A stretch of 64,000 nt of DNA from Thalassotalea ponticola (GCF_041379045.1 NZ_CP166871.1:2914001-2978000), one strand, 5' to 3'; shown: positions 53,284 through 63,792, numbered from the stretch's first letter. The notes: generated by a model from the sequence alone, not told the origin. Numbers and translations: made by a program.

Positions 53284-53904
53284 TTATTTCGAGTAAAGCT
53301 CGACAATCAACTGTTCGTTAATTTCTGCTGATAGGTCAGAACGGTCAGGAATACGCTTGAACGTACCTTCCATTTTCTTACCATCAACTTCAACCCAGAC
53401 TGGCTTCTCACGTTGCTCAGCAAGTTCTAAAGCAGCAACAATACGCGCTTGAGATTTTGCTTTTTCACGAATAGAGACCACATCGTCTGCCTTAACAGCG
53501 AAAGATGGAATGTTAACAACTTTACCGTTAACCATGATAGCCTTGTGGCTAACTAGCTGACGAGCTTCTGCGCGAGTTGACGCGTAACCCATACGGTAAA
53601 CTACGTTGTCTAAACGCTTTTCTAAAAGCTGTAGCAAGTTTTCACCTGTGTTACCTTTTAGACGAGCAGCTTCTTTATAGTAATTACGGAACTGTTTCTC
53701 AAGAACGCCGTACATACGACGAACTTTTTGCTTCTCACGAAGCTGAACACCGTAGTCAGATAAACGACCACGACGTGCGCCGTGCTGACCCGGAATAGTT
53801 TCGATTTTACATTTAGTATCGATCGCGCGAACACCAGACTTAAGGAATAAGTCGGTACCTTCACGACGGCTAAGTTTTAGCTTAGGACCTAAATATCTTG
53901 CCAT
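53284..53904 (-). CDS. rpsD: ribosomal protein uS4
   Basis: uS4 starts 16S rRNA assembly and, in E. coli, represses the alpha operon by binding its leader. The 206-residue protein opens [20 protein letters not shown] and has the S4 RNA-binding domain ([19 protein letters not shown]). A leader RNA with matching structure lies upstream of rpsM. Confidence 0.99.
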   Translation of the reverse strand: MARYLGPKLKLSRREGTDLFLKSGVRAIDTKCKIETIPGQHGARRGRLSDYGVQLREKQKVRRMYGVLEKQFRNYYKEAARLKGNTGENLLQLLEKRLDNVVYRMGYASTRAEARQLVSHKAIMVNGKVVNIPSFAVKADDVVSIREKAKSQARIVAALELAEQREKPVWVEVDGKKMEGTFKRIPDRSDLSAEINEQLIVELYSK

Positions 53905-53925
53905 TTTCTTTCTCCAACTTACCTA

Positions 53926-54315
53926 TTAAACGCGACGTTTCTTAGGTGGACGACAACCATTATGAGGAATAGGTGTTACGTCAGTGATGTTGGTGATTTT
54001 AAAACCAGCAGCATTTAAGGCACGGATTGCAGATTCACGACCTGGACCTGGACCTTTAACGAACACTTCAATATTCTTCAAACCAAACTCTTGTGCGGCT
54101 TTACCAGCACGATCTGCAGCAACCTGTGCAGCAAATGGAGTAGACTTACGTGAACCACGGAAACCTGAACCACCAGCTGTTGCCCAAGATAACGCGTTAC
54201 CTTGACGATCAGTTAGAGTTACGATTGTGTTGTTGAAAGAAGCATGGATATGAGCCATGCCATCAGCAACTTGCTTTTTAACGCGCTTACGTGCGCGAGT
54301 TGGTGTTTTAGCCAT
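53926..54315 (-). CDS. rpsK: ribosomal protein uS11
   Basis: The 129-residue protein carries the uS11 blocks [20 protein letters not shown] and [13 protein letters not shown] and ends [12 protein letters not shown]. It is second in the alpha operon, 16 bases after rpsM. Confidence 0.99.
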   Translation of the reverse strand: MAKTPTRARKRVKKQVADGMAHIHASFNNTIVTLTDRQGNALSWATAGGSGFRGSRKSTPFAAQVAADRAGKAAQEFGLKNIEVFVKGPGPGRESAIRALNAAGFKITNITDVTPIPHNGCRPPKKRRV

Positions 54316-54331
54316 GTCTAATTACCTCGAT

Positions 54332-54688
54332 CTACTTTTTAATCGGCTTACGAGGACCTTTACGGGTACGCGCATTAGTCTTAGTGCGTTGACCACGTAG
54401 AGGAAGACTGCGACGATGGCGTAAACCACGGAAACAGCCAAGGTCCATCAGACGCTTGATGTTCATTGATACTTCACGACGTAAGTCACCTTCAACGGTA
54501 AAATTCGCCACTTCGTTACGAAGCAAATCGATTTGAGCTTCGTCTAATTCACTGATCTTAGTATCTTCAGCGATACCAGTTGCCGCACAGATAGCTTTTG
54601 CGCGGGTTGCACCGATACCGTAGATAGCAGTAAGGGCAATTACTGCATGCTTACGATCAGGGATGTTAATGCCAGCGATACGGGCCAC
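54332..54688 (-). CDS. rpsM: ribosomal protein uS13
   Basis: The 118-residue protein begins (M)[18 protein letters not shown] and contains [23 protein letters not shown] 54688 is the start, after GGAG and an 8-base spacer. The frame can be read from an upstream GTG at 54694, which lacks family match. It is the first gene of the alpha operon and lies just behind the S4-binding leader. Confidence 0.98.
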   Translation of the reverse strand: MARIAGINIPDRKHAVIALTAIYGIGATRAKAICAATGIAEDTKISELDEAQIDLLRNEVANFTVEGDLRREVSMNIKRLMDLGCFRGLRHRRSLPLRGQRTKTNARTRKGPRKPIKK

Positions 54689-54765
54689 TAACACATCTCC
54701 TATAATTTAGGTTAAAAGAAACCGGTTGAAAAGCCCGTAAGGATACTCAACCAGCAGTTTATTTG
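54689..54765 (-). ncRNA. alpha-operon ribosomal leader (S4-binding, RF00140-like)
   Basis: On the minus strand TTGAGTATCCTTACGGG and CTTTTCAACCGG reproduce conserved segments of the E. coli alpha leader (TTGAGTATCC, ACGGGCTTTTCA). GGTTGA pairs with TCAACC. In E. coli this pseudoknot binds uS4 and blocks rpsM translation. A covariance search would confirm it. Confidence 0.8.
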
Positions 54766-54772
54766 CAATATA

Positions 54773-54812
54773 AAGTGTCACAAATTGCACTATTTTACAA
54801 CTTGTGACACTT
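54773..54812 (-). terminator. hairpin between rpmJ and rpsM
   Basis: AAGTGTCACAA and TTGTGACACTT are perfect 11-base arms with a loop of about 18 bases. No good T-run follows, so attenuation or processing between spc and alpha operons is as likely as termination. Confidence 0.5.
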
Positions 54813-54830
54813 GAATAAAAGATTAAGCGA

Positions 54831-54947
54831 TTAACCTTGACGTTGCTTGTGCTTAGGGTCGGTCTTGCAAATTACGCGAACAACACCTGCACGTTTAACA
54901 ACTTTACAGTTACGGCAAATCTTTTTAACGGATGCACGAACTTTCAT
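54831..54947 (-). CDS. rpmJ: ribosomal protein bL36
   Basis: A 38-residue protein, [15 protein letters not shown] followed by [20 protein letters not shown] and RQG. The C-x2-C, Cys27 and His33 residues are the zinc ligands of the C+ form. It is too short for many gene finders. It lies 17 bases after secY. Confidence 0.98.
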   Translation of the reverse strand: MKVRASVKKICRNCKVVKRAGVVRVICKTDPKHKQRQG

Positions 54948-54964
54948 TTTATACTCCGCTGGTC

Positions 54965-56290
54965 TTATCGACCATAGCCTTTAAGATTGGCTTTCTTCAG
55001 TACGCTGTCATATTGATGTGACATCAAATGAGTTTGTACCTGCGCCATAAAGTCCATAATTACTACCACAATAATGAGTAGAGACGTTCCACCGAAGTAG
55101 AATTGTACGTCCATAAATATCATCATGAACTCAGGAACCAAACAAATCAAAGTAATGTATAGAGCCCCAGCTAATGTTAAGCGGGTCATTACTTTATCAA
55201 TATACCTAGAGGTTTGCTCACCAGGACGAATGCCTGGGATAAACGCACCAGATTTCTTCAAATTATCTGCTGTTTCACGCGGGTTGAAAACAAGCGCCGT
55301 GTAGAAAAAGCAGAAAAAGATTATTGCTGCAGCATATAGCATTACATACAGTGGTTGACCTGGTGACATTGCCAGAGAAATCTCTTGCAAGAAATCAGCA
55401 ACCGGGCCACTACCTTGACCGAACCAACTCGCGATGGTTCCAGGGAACAAGATAATACTTGAAGCAAAGATAGGTGGGATTACACCCGCCATGTTTACTT
55501 TCAACGGTAAATGCGTGCTTTGAGCGGCAAATACTTTACGACCTTGTTGGCGTTTAGCATAGTTTACCACAATGCGGCGTTGGCCGCGCTCAACAAATAC
55601 CACAAACCAGGTTACAACAGCAACGATACCACCAATCAACAATAATGCTAGTGGATGCAGTTCACCTTGACGCGCCATTTCTGCAGTTTGACCAACTGCT
55701 GATGGCATGCCTGCAACAATACCAGCGAAAATAAGGATTGAGATACCATTACCGATACCGCGCTCTGTAATTTGCTCACCTAACCACATTAAGAACATGG
55801 TGCCGGTTACTAACGAAACTACTGCGGTAAAGTAGAAGCCAAAGCCTGCGTTAACCACAAGACCAGGCATCATACCAGGTAAACTTTTCGCAATCGCTAT
55901 CGACTGAACTGTTGCCAGAAGCAGTGTGCCGTAGCGTGTGTATTGGCTGATCTTACGACGTCCAGCTTCACCCTCTTTCTTCAATTCCATCATGCTCGGT
56001 ACGACGTGAGTCGAGATTTGCATGATAATCGAGGCTGAAATGTACGGCATAATACCAAGTGCCAATACAGAGGCTCGCTCAAGTGCACCACCGGAGAACA
56101 TGTTAAACATTTCTACGATGGTGCCCTTTTGTTGTTCAAACAACTGAGCTAGTACAGCGGCGTCAATACCAGGGATTGGTACAAATGATCCTAAACGAAA
56201 CACGATAAGCGCTCCGAGTACGAACAACAATCTTTGTTTAAGCTCAGACAAACCGCCTTGAGCCTTGTTTTCCATTCCTGGTTTAGCCAT
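54965..56290 (-). CDS. secY: protein translocase subunit SecY
   Basis: SecY is the channel subunit of the Sec translocase in the inner membrane. The 441 residues have ten membrane segments. [13 protein letters not shown] and [23 protein letters not shown] family blocks are present. It is in the spc operon, between rplO and rpmJ. Confidence 0.99.
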   Translation of the reverse strand: MAKPGMENKAQGGLSELKQRLLFVLGALIVFRLGSFVPIPGIDAAVLAQLFEQQKGTIVEMFNMFSGGALERASVLALGIMPYISASIIMQISTHVVPSMMELKKEGEAGRRKISQYTRYGTLLLATVQSIAIAKSLPGMMPGLVVNAGFGFYFTAVVSLVTGTMFLMWLGEQITERGIGNGISILIFAGIVAGMPSAVGQTAEMARQGELHPLALLLIGGIVAVVTWFVVFVERGQRRIVVNYAKRQQGRKVFAAQSTHLPLKVNMAGVIPPIFASSIILFPGTIASWFGQGSGPVADFLQEISLAMSPGQPLYVMLYAAAIIFFCFFYTALVFNPRETADNLKKSGAFIPGIRPGEQTSRYIDKVMTRLTLAGALYITLICLVPEFMMIFMDVQFYFGGTSLLIIVVVIMDFMAQVQTHLMSHQYDSVLKKANLKGYGR

Positions 56291-56297
56291 TTTTGTA

Positions 56298-56732
56298 CTA
56301 TTCCTCTACTGTACCACCGGCAGCTTCAATTGCTGCACGTGCACCTTTTGTTACTGCAAGGCCACGAACCGTAATCTTACGGGTGATCTCACCAGACAAC
56401 ATGATCTTAGCTGTTTCCATGTTGCGTGAGATGATGCCTGCTTCCTTAAGCGCGTGAATGTCAACAACATCTGCAGTCATTGTGTTTAACTCGTGTAAGC
56501 GAACTTCAGCGCGAACTAAAGACTTACGTGAAGTAAAACCAAACTTAGGCAAACGTTGCTTAAGTGGCATTTGACCACCTTCGAAACCAGGGCGTACACC
56601 ACCGCCAGAACGAGACTTCTGACCTTTGTGACCACGGCCACCAGTTTTACCTAGGCCAGAACCAATACCACGACCAACACGCTTCTTAGCTGATTTAGAA
56701 CCAGGTGCAGGGGATAATGTGTTTAAATGCAT
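56298..56732 (-). CDS. rplO: ribosomal protein uL15
   Basis: The 144-residue protein begins [20 protein letters not shown] and has the Gly/Arg-rich [18 protein letters not shown]. It is 3 bases from the rpmD stop. Confidence 0.98.
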   Translation of the reverse strand: MHLNTLSPAPGSKSAKKRVGRGIGSGLGKTGGRGHKGQKSRSGGGVRPGFEGGQMPLKQRLPKFGFTSRKSLVRAEVRLHELNTMTADVVDIHALKEAGIISRNMETAKIMLSGEITRKITVRGLAVTKGARAAIEAAGGTVEE

Positions 56733-56735
56733 TGT

Positions 56736-56915
56736 TTAGTCCTCCACCTTAACCATGTAACGCACTAGGTTGATCATACCGCGTACTGATGGAGTATCTT
56801 CTAACTCTACAGTATGATTGATACGACGTAAACCTAAACCTTTTAAAGTTGCACGGTGAGTCGGAAGACGACCGATTGAACTTTTAACTTGAGTTACTTT
56901 AACAGTCTTAGCCAT
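56736..56915 (-). CDS. rpmD: ribosomal protein uL30
   Basis: The 59-residue protein begins [20 protein letters not shown] and contains [20 protein letters not shown]. It falls in the gap between rpsE and rplO, as in E. coli. It stops 3 bases before rplO. Confidence 0.98.
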   Translation of the reverse strand: MAKTVKVTQVKSSIGRLPTHRATLKGLGLRRINHTVELEDTPSVRGMINLVRYMVKVED

Positions 56916-56921
56916 TGTTCA

Positions 56922-57425
56922 TTACCCCAGAATGTCAGTAACGCTCTTACCACGCTTAGCAGCAACTGCTTCAGGTGACTTCATGCCAGCTAAAGCGCCG
57001 ATGGTAGCGCGAACAACGTTAATTGGGTTAGTAGAACCGTATGCTTTTGACAATACGTTCTGTACGCCAGCAACTTCTAGTACGGCACGCATCGCACCAC
57101 CGGCGATGATACCTGTACCTTCAGATGCAGGTTGCATGTAAACTTTAGAACCTGAGTGCTTACCTTTAACAGCGTGCTGTAAAGTAGTACCTTTAAGGTC
57201 AACGTTTACGATATTACGGCGAGCCTTTTCCATTGCTTTTTGGATTGCAGCAGGTACTTCACGTGCCTTACCGTAACCAAAACCAACACGGCCATTACCG
57301 TCACCAACTACTGTTAGTGCAGTGAAACTGAAGATGCGACCACCTTTAACCACTTTTGATACGCGGTTAACAGCGATTAGCTTTTCAGCAAATTCACTTT
57401 GTTGTGTGTTTTCTACATTAGCCAT
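56922..57425 (-). CDS. rpsE: ribosomal protein uS5
   Basis: The 167-residue protein has the S5 RNA-binding domain opening ([17 protein letters not shown]) and [19 protein letters not shown]. It affects translational accuracy. It is 6 bases before rpmD. Confidence 0.99.
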   Translation of the reverse strand: MANVENTQQSEFAEKLIAVNRVSKVVKGGRIFSFTALTVVGDGNGRVGFGYGKAREVPAAIQKAMEKARRNIVNVDLKGTTLQHAVKGKHSGSKVYMQPASEGTGIIAGGAMRAVLEVAGVQNVLSKAYGSTNPINVVRATIGALAGMKSPEAVAAKRGKSVTDILG

Positions 57426-57434
57426 TATCTACTC

Positions 57435-57785
57435 CTAGAATTTAAGGCCAGCTTCACGAGCTGCTTCAGCTAGAGTTTGAATGCGACCGTGGTATAAGAA
57501 ACCTGAACGATCGAAAGCTACTGATTCAATACCTTTAGCAGCAGCGCGTTCTGCAATAGCTTTACCTACAGCAGCAGCAGCTTCTTTATTGCTAGTTGCT
57601 TTAACTTGCTCACGGATTTCTTTGTCAAGAGTTGATGCAGATGCAACAACTTGAGCGTCAGCCGTGATAAGTTGAGCGTAAATGTGACGAGGAGTACGGT
57701 GTACAACTAAGCGATTCGCACCCAACTCGCTGATTTTAGCACGCGTGCGCTTAGCACGACGTAAACGAGATGTTTTCTTATCCAT
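57435..57785 (-). CDS. rplR: ribosomal protein uL18
   Basis: The 116-residue 5S rRNA-binding protein opens [20 protein letters not shown] and contains [16 protein letters not shown]. It lies 9 bases after rplF. Confidence 0.98.
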   Translation of the reverse strand: MDKKTSRLRRAKRTRAKISELGANRLVVHRTPRHIYAQLITADAQVVASASTLDKEIREQVKATSNKEAAAAVGKAIAERAAAKGIESVAFDRSGFLYHGRIQTLAEAAREAGLKF

Positions 57786-57794
57786 TGTATTACC

Positions 57795-58328
57795 CTACTT
57801 CTTCTTAGCTTCTTTACGACGAACGATTTCGTCTGAGTAACGAATACCTTTACCTTTATAAGGCTCAGGCTTACGGTACGCACGAATGTTCGCAGCAACT
57901 TGACCAATCACCTGCTTATCAGCACCAGTAAGTACGATTTCAGTTTGACTAGGAGTTTCAACTTTAACGCCAGCTGGAATTGCGTGTTCTACTGGGTGAG
58001 AGAAACCTAAAGCTAGGTTTAACGTTTGACCAGCAGCGTTTGCACGATAACCAACACCGTTAAGAATTAAGCGCTTTTCAAAGCCTTGGCTCACACCAAC
58101 AATCATGTTGTTGATAAGTGCGCGAGCAGTACCGGCTTGCATCCAAGCAGCTTTTGACTCTTCAGCTACAACAGTTTTGATTTCGTTCTCTTCATGAGCA
58201 ACGTTAACAAGGCTGTTGATAGTGCGAGATAATTCGCCCTTTGGACCTTTAACTGTGATGTCTTGACCAGATAACGTAACAGTAACGTCAGCAGGTACAG
58301 CCACAGGTGCTTTTGCAACACGAGACAT
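57795..58328 (-). CDS. rplF: ribosomal protein uL6
   Basis: The 177-residue protein begins [20 protein letters not shown] and has the C-terminal [19 protein letters not shown] signature. It follows rpsH by 11 bases. Confidence 0.99.
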   Translation of the reverse strand: MSRVAKAPVAVPADVTVTLSGQDITVKGPKGELSRTINSLVNVAHEENEIKTVVAEESKAAWMQAGTARALINNMIVGVSQGFEKRLILNGVGYRANAAGQTLNLALGFSHPVEHAIPAGVKVETPSQTEIVLTGADKQVIGQVAANIRAYRKPEPYKGKGIRYSDEIVRRKEAKKK

Positions 58329-58339
58329 ATTCTTGCTCC

Positions 58340-58729
58340 TTACGCTACGATACCGATGATCTCACCGCCTAAACCTGCATTACGTGCAGCGCGGTCAGTC
58401 ATTAGACCTTTAGAAGTTGAAACGATAGCGATACCTAGACCTGCTAATACTTGTGGTAGATCGTTGCTACCTTTGTATACGCGAAGACCTGGGCGTGAAA
58501 CACGCTTGATAGTTTCGATTACTTCTTTACCTTCAAAATATTTCAAAGTAACAGATAACTCAGGCTTTTTGCCTTCGATTACGTTGAAATCGTTAATGTA
58601 ACCTTCTTCTTTAAGCAAGTTTGCAATAGCAACTTTCAGCTTTGAAGATGGCATAGTTACTGCAACTTTAGCTGCAGATTGACCGTTACGGATGCGTGTG
58701 AACATATCCGCGATAGGATCAGTCATCAT
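58340..58729 (-). CDS. rpsH: ribosomal protein uS8
   Basis: The 129-residue protein reads [16 protein letters not shown] after the initial M, and ends [15 protein letters not shown]. In E. coli uS8 represses the spc operon. Two ATGs (58729 and 58726) are possible; a GGAG lies ahead. Confidence 0.98.
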   Translation of the reverse strand: MMTDPIADMFTRIRNGQSAAKVAVTMPSSKLKVAIANLLKEEGYINDFNVIEGKKPELSVTLKYFEGKEVIETIKRVSRPGLRVYKGSNDLPQVLAGLGIAIVSTSKGLMTDRAARNAGLGGEIIGIVA

Positions 58730-58742
58730 AATCGCTTACTCC

Positions 58743-59048
58743 TTACCAACTTGCTTTCTTAAGACCAGGTACTTCACCACGCATGGTTGCTTCACGTAAC
58801 TTGATACGGCTTAAGCCGAACTTACGCAAGTAACCGTGTGGACGACCAGTAACAGTACAACGGTTACGTTGACGGCTGCTGCTTGAATCACGTGGTAAAG
58901 TTTGTAGTTTTAACACTGCATCCCAACGCTCTTCGTCAGAAGAGTTTACGTTTGAGATGATATCTTTTAGTGCACGACGCTTTTCAGCGTACTTGGCTAC
59001 TAATTTTGCACGCTTTGCTTCACGTGCTTTCATTGATGATTTAGCCAT
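58743..59048 (-). CDS. rpsN: ribosomal protein uS14, zinc-free form
   Basis: The 101-residue protein begins [20 protein letters not shown] and has the C-terminal [17 protein letters not shown]. It has a single cysteine, so it cannot form the C-x2-C zinc site of the C+ paralogue. A C+ copy, if present, would be elsewhere. Confidence 0.98.
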   Translation of the reverse strand: MAKSSMKAREAKRAKLVAKYAEKRRALKDIISNVNSSDEERWDAVLKLQTLPRDSSSSRQRNRCTVTGRPHGYLRKFGLSRIKLREATMRGEVPGLKKASW

Positions 59049-59059
59049 TACTCTACACC

Positions 59060-59599
59060 TTATTTCTTAAACGGGAAGTTAAAGGCAGTCAGCAAAGCAC
59101 GACCTTCCGCATCGTTACCCGCAGTAGTAGTGATAGTGATATCCATACCGCGAATTTTATCTACTTTATCGTAGTCGATTTCAGGAAATATGATTTGCTC
59201 ACGCACACCCATGCTGTAGTTACCACGGCCGTCGAACGATTTAGGGTTCAAGCCACGGAAGTCACGGATACGAGGAACTGAAATTGAGATTAAGCGCTCA
59301 AAGAATTCCCACATGCGCTCGCCGCGTAGAGTTACTTTTGCACCAATAGGGTAGCCTTCACGGATCTTAAAGCCAGCAACAGATTTGCGTGCTTTAGTCA
59401 CTAGAGGCTTTTGACCCGAGATTGCAGCAAGATCAGCTACAGCGTTGTCTAGCACTTTCTTGTCAGAAATAGCTTCACCAACACCCATGTTTAGCGTGAT
59501 CTTCTCAATTCGAGGGACTTGCATGACACTTTTGTATCCGAACTCTTTGGTCAGTTCAGCAACAACTGTATCTTTGTAAAAATCATGCAGTTTCGCCAT
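59060..59599 (-). CDS. rplE: ribosomal protein uL5
   Basis: The 179-residue protein has [16 protein letters not shown] and the family block [20 protein letters not shown]. It binds 5S rRNA. Confidence 0.99.
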   Translation of the reverse strand: MAKLHDFYKDTVVAELTKEFGYKSVMQVPRIEKITLNMGVGEAISDKKVLDNAVADLAAISGQKPLVTKARKSVAGFKIREGYPIGAKVTLRGERMWEFFERLISISVPRIRDFRGLNPKSFDGRGNYSMGVREQIIFPEIDYDKVDKIRGMDITITTTAGNDAEGRALLTAFNFPFKK

Positions 59600-59612
59600 C
59601 GTTTACTCCAAA

Positions 59613-59927
59613 TTAAACTAATTCGTTGTTAGACTTGAAGAAACGAACTTTTTTGCCGTCTTCAATTCTAAAACCTACGCGATCAGCCTTGCCAGTAGCA
59701 GGGTTTTTAATCGCAACGTTAGATACGTCGATAGCAGCTTCCTTTTCAACGATACCACCAGCGATGTTCATTTGAGGAACAGGACGTTGGTGTTTCTTTA
59801 CTAGGTTGATGCCTTCAACGAAAACTTTACCTTCAGCTGTAAGAACTTTAGTGACTTTGCCACTTTTGCCCTTATCTTTACCAGCTAGGATTACTACCTC
59901 GTCATTTTGACGAATTTTAGAGGCCAT
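59613..59927 (-). CDS. rplX: ribosomal protein uL24
   Basis: The 104-residue protein opens [20 protein letters not shown] (KOW motif). It is 13 bases before rplE and 12 after rplN. Confidence 0.98.
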   Translation of the reverse strand: MASKIRQNDEVVILAGKDKGKSGKVTKVLTAEGKVFVEGINLVKKHQRPVPQMNIAGGIVEKEAAIDVSNVAIKNPATGKADRVGFRIEDGKKVRFFKSNNELV

Positions 59928-59939
59928 TTCATAGACTCC

Positions 59940-60308
59940 TTATAGTACTTCTGGAGCTAGTGATACGATCTTCATGAACTTTTCAGTTCGAAGTTCACGT
60001 GTCACAGGCCCGAAAATACGAGTACCAATTGGTTGTAAGTTGGTGTTCAACATTACAGCCGCGTTACCATCGAAACGGATGGCTGAGCCATCTGGACGAC
60101 GAACGCCTTTTCTAGTGCGCACCACTACCGCGTTTAGTACATCACCCTTCTTCACTTTACCGCGAGGAATAGCTTCTTTAACAGAAACCTTAATGATGTC
60201 ACCAATGCCAGCATAGCGACGGTGCGAGCCACCTAGAACCTTTATACATTGCACGCGTCGAGCGCCGCTGTTATCAGCAACGTCTAGCTGTGATTGCATT
60301 TGGATCAT
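59940..60308 (-). CDS. rplN: ribosomal protein uL14
   Basis: The 122-residue protein begins [23 protein letters not shown] 60308 has GGAG eight bases upstream; the frame runs to 60338 but those residues lack family match. It is first in the spc operon. Unlike the usual tight arrangement, the preceding gene rpsQ is 1.58 kb away. Confidence 0.98.
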   Translation of the reverse strand: MIQMQSQLDVADNSGARRVQCIKVLGGSHRRYAGIGDIIKVSVKEAIPRGKVKKGDVLNAVVVRTRKGVRRPDGSAIRFDGNAAVMLNTNLQPIGTRIFGPVTRELRTEKFMKIVSLAPEVL

Positions 60309-60399
60309 TTTATGTGCTCCGCTTATGTTAAAATTCAAGACTAATTAACTAGTCTTTCACTGCCTTAAAATCCATCCACTTAGAGTGAATGGGCGCGAG

Positions 60400-60408
60400 A
60401 TTATAACA
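60400..60408 (-). promoter_or_regulatory. extended -10 promoter of the spc operon
   Basis: On the minus strand TGTTATAAT matches TGnTATAAT exactly. The start point would be near 60393, about 85 bases before rplN. No good -35 is at standard spacing, as usual for extended -10 promoters. The leader contains an AAGACTA/TAGTCTT inverted repeat at 60337-60356. Confidence 0.65.
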
Positions 60409-60953
60409 CTACAAATGTAAAAGTGGTACTTTATTTAAACAAAATTTCAGACAAAGCCTAAAAAGTTAAAAACTTGTTACCAGATTCAAATATTAACTGT
60501 CTGATTTACCTTAATAAAAAACACAAACAGCAATTACAAATTGTTACTAAGTCAATGCGTACCACTGAACTTATGAAGCTCGACAGTTCGATTAAAATAA
60601 TCTCATTCCCCAAGCGCGGCACGATTATAATTTAACCAACGATATCGTACAAATTTTATACACCCCTTTTGTGTTTAAAAAATGTAACCGAGATTGGTGT
60701 CTAGTCAGTAAATAGCACTTACGTGGTTACTGCGTTCAGTTGCGCAAAGATGGGCAATACGTGCGATTCAATATGGGTACCACGGCGCGCGTGCTATTAG
60801 CCGCCAACACTTTCCTATCTCACTAATGTTTTGCTATACATAATAATGAGTAACAAACAACCAAACGATTAGTTCAAAAGCGGTTACACGTCGCGAGAGT
60901 TAGACGGATAGAACTGAGCTAGTTAACGCTGAATGTGAGATAGGAGAGACAGT
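60409..60953. other. intergenic region between spc promoter and DUF2892 gene
   Basis: About 545 AT-rich bases. They must hold the plus-strand promoter of the DUF2892 gene. I see no further gene or repeat. Confidence 0.45.
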
Positions 60954-61139
60954 ATGGGAAGCAATGTAGGGATCGTCGACAGAGTGATGCGCATCGTTGT
61001 TGGCTTGGTTATGATTTGTTGGGCGGCTACTTACGGCCCATCCTGGGGATACATAGGCATAGTACCTTTACTTACCGGTATCTTTAAATTTTGTCCAGTC
61101 TATCGTGTGCTAGGAATGAATACTTGTGGAAGACACTGA
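60954..61139 (+). CDS. DUF2892 small membrane protein (YgaP-like)
   Basis: The 61-residue protein has two hydrophobic helices (VGLVMICWAATY and GYIGIVPLLTGIFKF) and cysteine-containing CPVYRVLGMNTC. That is the DUF2892 pattern also found fused to rhodanese domains in YgaP. TAGGAGAG precedes ATG 60954. It is transcribed against the ribosomal operons and inserted between them. Confidence 0.9.
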   Translation: MGSNVGIVDRVMRIVVGLVMICWAATYGPSWGYIGIVPLLTGIFKFCPVYRVLGMNTCGRH

Positions 61140-61202
61140 TGCCATCAGTCGAAAGTATTATTTCTAGCACCGTGAGTACAGGTCATTAGTACTTGATAGC
61201 AC

Positions 61203-61233
61203 AAAAAGGGCTCCAGTGAGGAGCCTTTTTACA
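61203..61233. terminator. outermost copy of the rpsQ-type terminator (T4)
   Basis: AAAAAGGGCTCC and GGAGCCTTTTT flank a 5-base loop. It is a diverged copy of the 188-bp-array terminators and continues into the same ACAGCTTTAAGAACAATCT flank. It can stop the DUF2892 transcript or minus-strand read-through. Confidence 0.85.
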
Positions 61234-61460
61234 GCTTTAAGAACAATCTTAAATTAACAAGTTGTCTGGAACAACTTATAAGCGCATAGCGACCTGCAGG
61301 GCAGCTTATATGGAGATAAGCTGTTCTTCTTTTTCTACAACGTCAACTAAAGTCCAAGACTTAGTTTTTGAAACCTGAGGTGTTGCCACATTCAATGAAT
61401 GTGCATTTCAACATGCTTGTTGTAAGCACTTAGATATTTTCCAAGCCTATTTATAAAAAC

Positions 61461-61489
61461 AAAAAGGGCTCCCGAAGGAACCCTTTTTA
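61461..61489. terminator. array terminator T3
   Basis: AAAGGGCTCCCG and GGAACCCTTT pair, with A/T runs on both sides. Part of the 188-bp unit. Confidence 0.8.
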
Positions 61490-61648
61490 CAGCTTTAAGA
61501 ACAATCTGAAATTATGCTTTTTCTACAACGTCAACTAAAGTCCAAGACTTAGTTTTTGAAACCTGAGGTGTTGCCACATTCAATGAATGTGCATTTCAAC
61601 AAGCTTGTTGTAAGCACTTAGATATTTTCCAAGCCTATTTATAAAAAC

Positions 61649-61677
61649 AAAAAGGGCTCCCGAAGGAACCCTTTTTA
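61649..61677. terminator. array terminator T2
   Basis: Same hairpin as T3 at a 188-base interval. Confidence 0.8.
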
Positions 61678-61836
61678 CAGCTTTAAGAACAATCTGAAAT
61701 TATGCTTTTTCTACAACGTCAACTAAAGTCCAAGACTTAGTTTTTGAAACCTGAGGTGTTGCCACATTCAATGAATGTGCATTTCAACAAGCTTGTTGTA
61801 AGAACTTAGATATTTTCCTAGCCTATTCATAAAAAC

Positions 61837-61866
61837 AAAAAGGGCTCCCGAGGGAACCCTTTTTAC
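61837..61866 (-). terminator. S10-operon terminator T1, next to rpsQ
   Basis: On the minus strand AAGGGTTCCC and GGGAGCCCTT pair with one wobble, followed by TTTTTGTTTTT. It lies about 22 bases past the rpsQ stop. Confidence 0.88.
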
Positions 61867-61887
61867 AGCTTTAACAACAATCTGAAA

Positions 61888-62136
61888 TTATGCTTTTTCT
61901 ACAACGTCAACTAAAGTCCAAGACTTAGTTTTTGAAATAGGAGCACATTCACGAATTGTTACTACATCACCTTCGTTACATACGTTAGCTTCATCGTGTG
62001 CTTTCAACTTAGTTGAACGAACCATGAACTTACCGTAGATAGGGTGCTTAACACGACGCTCAATCAGTACAGTGATAGACTTGTCCATTTTGTTACTGAT
62101 AACGGTGCCTTGTAGAGTACGAATAGTTTCGCTCAT
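61888..62136 (-). CDS. rpsQ: ribosomal protein uS17
   Basis: The 82-residue protein begins [20 protein letters not shown] and ends [12 protein letters not shown]. It is the last gene of the S10 operon and overlaps the rpmC stop by one base (TAATG). Its last 50 bases are the sequence copied three more times downstream. Confidence 0.99.
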   Translation of the reverse strand: MSETIRTLQGTVISNKMDKSITVLIERRVKHPIYGKFMVRSTKLKAHDEANVCNEGDVVTIRECAPISKTKSWTLVDVVEKA

Positions 62137-62327
62137 TATGAAGCCGCCTTCTGATTTAGGATTGTCTTAACACGTGCGATATCGCGACGTACGTTACGTA
62201 GCAAATGCGTTTGAGCTAGCTGACCAGTGCTTGCTTGCATGCGATAGTTAAACTGTTCGCGCAATAAACTTAGCAATTCAGCATTAAGCTCTTCAATGCT
62301 TTTATCTTTTAGTTCACTAGCTTTCAT
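62136..62327 (-). CDS. rpmC: ribosomal protein uL29
   Basis: The 63-residue helical protein begins [19 protein letters not shown]. It overlaps both rplP and rpsQ by one base (TAATG), implying translational coupling. Confidence 0.98.
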   Translation of the reverse strand: MKASELKDKSIEELNAELLSLLREQFNYRMQASTGQLAQTHLLRNVRRDIARVKTILNQKAAS

Positions 62328-62740
62328 TACATTACCTTACGAGTTACGAAAGTTGTTTTGAAAGGAAGTTTAGCAGCTGCTAAAGCAAATGCTTCGCGTG
62401 CAAGTTCTTCGCTTACACCTTCCATTTCATAAAGAACGCGACCTGGTTGGATTTGACAAACCCAATACTCAACGCCACCTTTACCTTTACCCATACGAAC
62501 CTCAAGAGGCTTCTTGGTAATTGGCTTGTCAGGGAAAACACGAATCCAGATTTTACCTTGACGTTTAATGTGACGAGTCATCGCTCGACGTGCTGCTTCG
62601 ATTTGACGAGCAGTCATACGACCACGCTCAACAGATTTCAAACCGAACGAACCGAAGTTTACAGTGCTACCAGTGTGAGCTAGACCACGGTTACGCAGTT
62701 TCATCTGCTTGCGGAATTTAGTACGTTTTGGTTGTAACAT
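62327..62740 (-). CDS. rplP: ribosomal protein uL16
   Basis: The 137-residue protein begins [20 protein letters not shown] and has [19 protein letters not shown]. It is near the peptidyl transferase centre. Confidence 0.99.
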   Translation of the reverse strand: MLQPKRTKFRKQMKLRNRGLAHTGSTVNFGSFGLKSVERGRMTARQIEAARRAMTRHIKRQGKIWIRVFPDKPITKKPLEVRMGKGKGGVEYWVCQIQPGRVLYEMEGVSEELAREAFALAAAKLPFKTTFVTRKVM

Positions 62741-62752
62741 GACTTACTTTCC

Positions 62753-63448
62753 TTACTTACTGCTCTTGCCTTTGCCTTTTCTCTTCGGCTTAGCTGGTGC
62801 TTCAGCCTGTAGAGGCATACCACCGATAACTTCGCCTTTGAAGATCCAGACTTTAACACCAATAACACCATAGGTAGTGTCTGCACGAGCTGTTGCGTAA
62901 TCGATATCAGCACGTAAAGTGTGTAATGGTACACGACCTTCACGATACCACTCAGCACGTGCGATATCCGCACCGCCAAGACGACCGCTAACTTGTACTT
63001 TGATACCTTTGGCACCTAAACGCATAGCGTTTTGTACAGCACGCTTCATTGCGCGACGGAACATAACACGACGCTCTAATTGGCTCGCAATGCTGTCTGC
63101 AACTAGTTGCGCATCCATTTCTGGCTTGCGAACTTCAGCGATGTTGATTTGTGCAGGTACACCAGCGATTTGAGAAACTTTCTTACGTAACTTCTCAACG
63201 TCTTCACCTTTCTTACCAATCACAACACCTGGACGTGCAGTGTGGATAGTTACGCGAATAGACTTAGCTGGACGCTCAATAACAATTTTCGACAAAGATG
63301 CACGCTTTAACTCTTCAGTTAGGTAAGCACGAACTTCGTGGTCACCTTTGATGTTAGCTGCATATTCTTTAGTATTTGCATACCAAGTAGACGCGAAAGG
63401 TTTAGTGATACCTAGGCGAATACCGGTAGGATGTACTTTCTGACCCAT
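62753..63448 (-). CDS. rpsC: ribosomal protein uS3
   Basis: The 231-residue protein opens [20 protein letters not shown], has the KH-type RNA-binding region ([18 protein letters not shown]), and ends in a lysine-rich tail ([12 protein letters not shown]). Confidence 0.99.
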   Translation of the reverse strand: MGQKVHPTGIRLGITKPFASTWYANTKEYAANIKGDHEVRAYLTEELKRASLSKIVIERPAKSIRVTIHTARPGVVIGKKGEDVEKLRKKVSQIAGVPAQINIAEVRKPEMDAQLVADSIASQLERRVMFRRAMKRAVQNAMRLGAKGIKVQVSGRLGGADIARAEWYREGRVPLHTLRADIDYATARADTTYGVIGVKVWIFKGEVIGGMPLQAEAPAKPKRKGKGKSSK

Positions 63449-63459
63449 TCGAATATCTC

Positions 63460-63792
63460 CTAGCTATCAGATACAACCACAGTGATGTGGCTAGTACGCT
63501 TAAGGATACGATCCGCGCGACCTTTCGCACGAGGTTTAATACGTTTCATTGTTGGACCATCGTCAACCATAATGGTTTTTACGAATAGTTCATCAATGTC
63601 TGCACCTTCGTTGTGCTCAGCATTAGCGATTGCAGAGTTAAGAACTTTCTTAACTAGAACAGCAGCAGACTTGTTGCTGTATTCTAGAATTTCAAGAGCT
63701 TTCTCAACATGTAAACCGCGGATTTGGTCAACAACCAAACGAGCTTTTTGAGCTGAACCACGGGCAAATTTATGTTTAGCGATAGCTTCCAT
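63460..63792 (-). CDS. rplV: ribosomal protein uL22
   Basis: The 110-residue protein has [20 protein letters not shown] and ends with [20 protein letters not shown]. Its loop lines the exit tunnel. Confidence 0.99.
   Translation of the reverse strand: MEAIAKHKFARGSAQKARLVVDQIRGLHVEKALEILEYSNKSAAVLVKKVLNSAIANAEHNEGADIDELFVKTIMVDDGPTMKRIKPRAKGRADRILKRTSHITVVVSDS

Larger units (their letters stand above)
61329..61937. repeat. 188-bp tandem array containing rpsQ 3' ends and terminators
   Basis: Copies begin at 61329, 61517, 61705 and 61893, spaced exactly 188 bases. The fourth is the genuine 3' end of rpsQ. Each unit holds about 45-50 bases of the rpsQ tail (to its stop), about 90 unrelated bases (CCTGAGGTG... 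to ...AAAAAC) and a terminator. The first two full units differ at 1 base by eye; the third differs at 5. Homology with rpsQ ends at base 61937, after the codons for SKTKSW. Confidence 0.92.

Noticed and set aside
61329..61892. rpsQ tail copies as separate genes or a fused uS17
   Set aside because: Each copy carries only about 14 codons plus the stop and no start signal; they are fragments.
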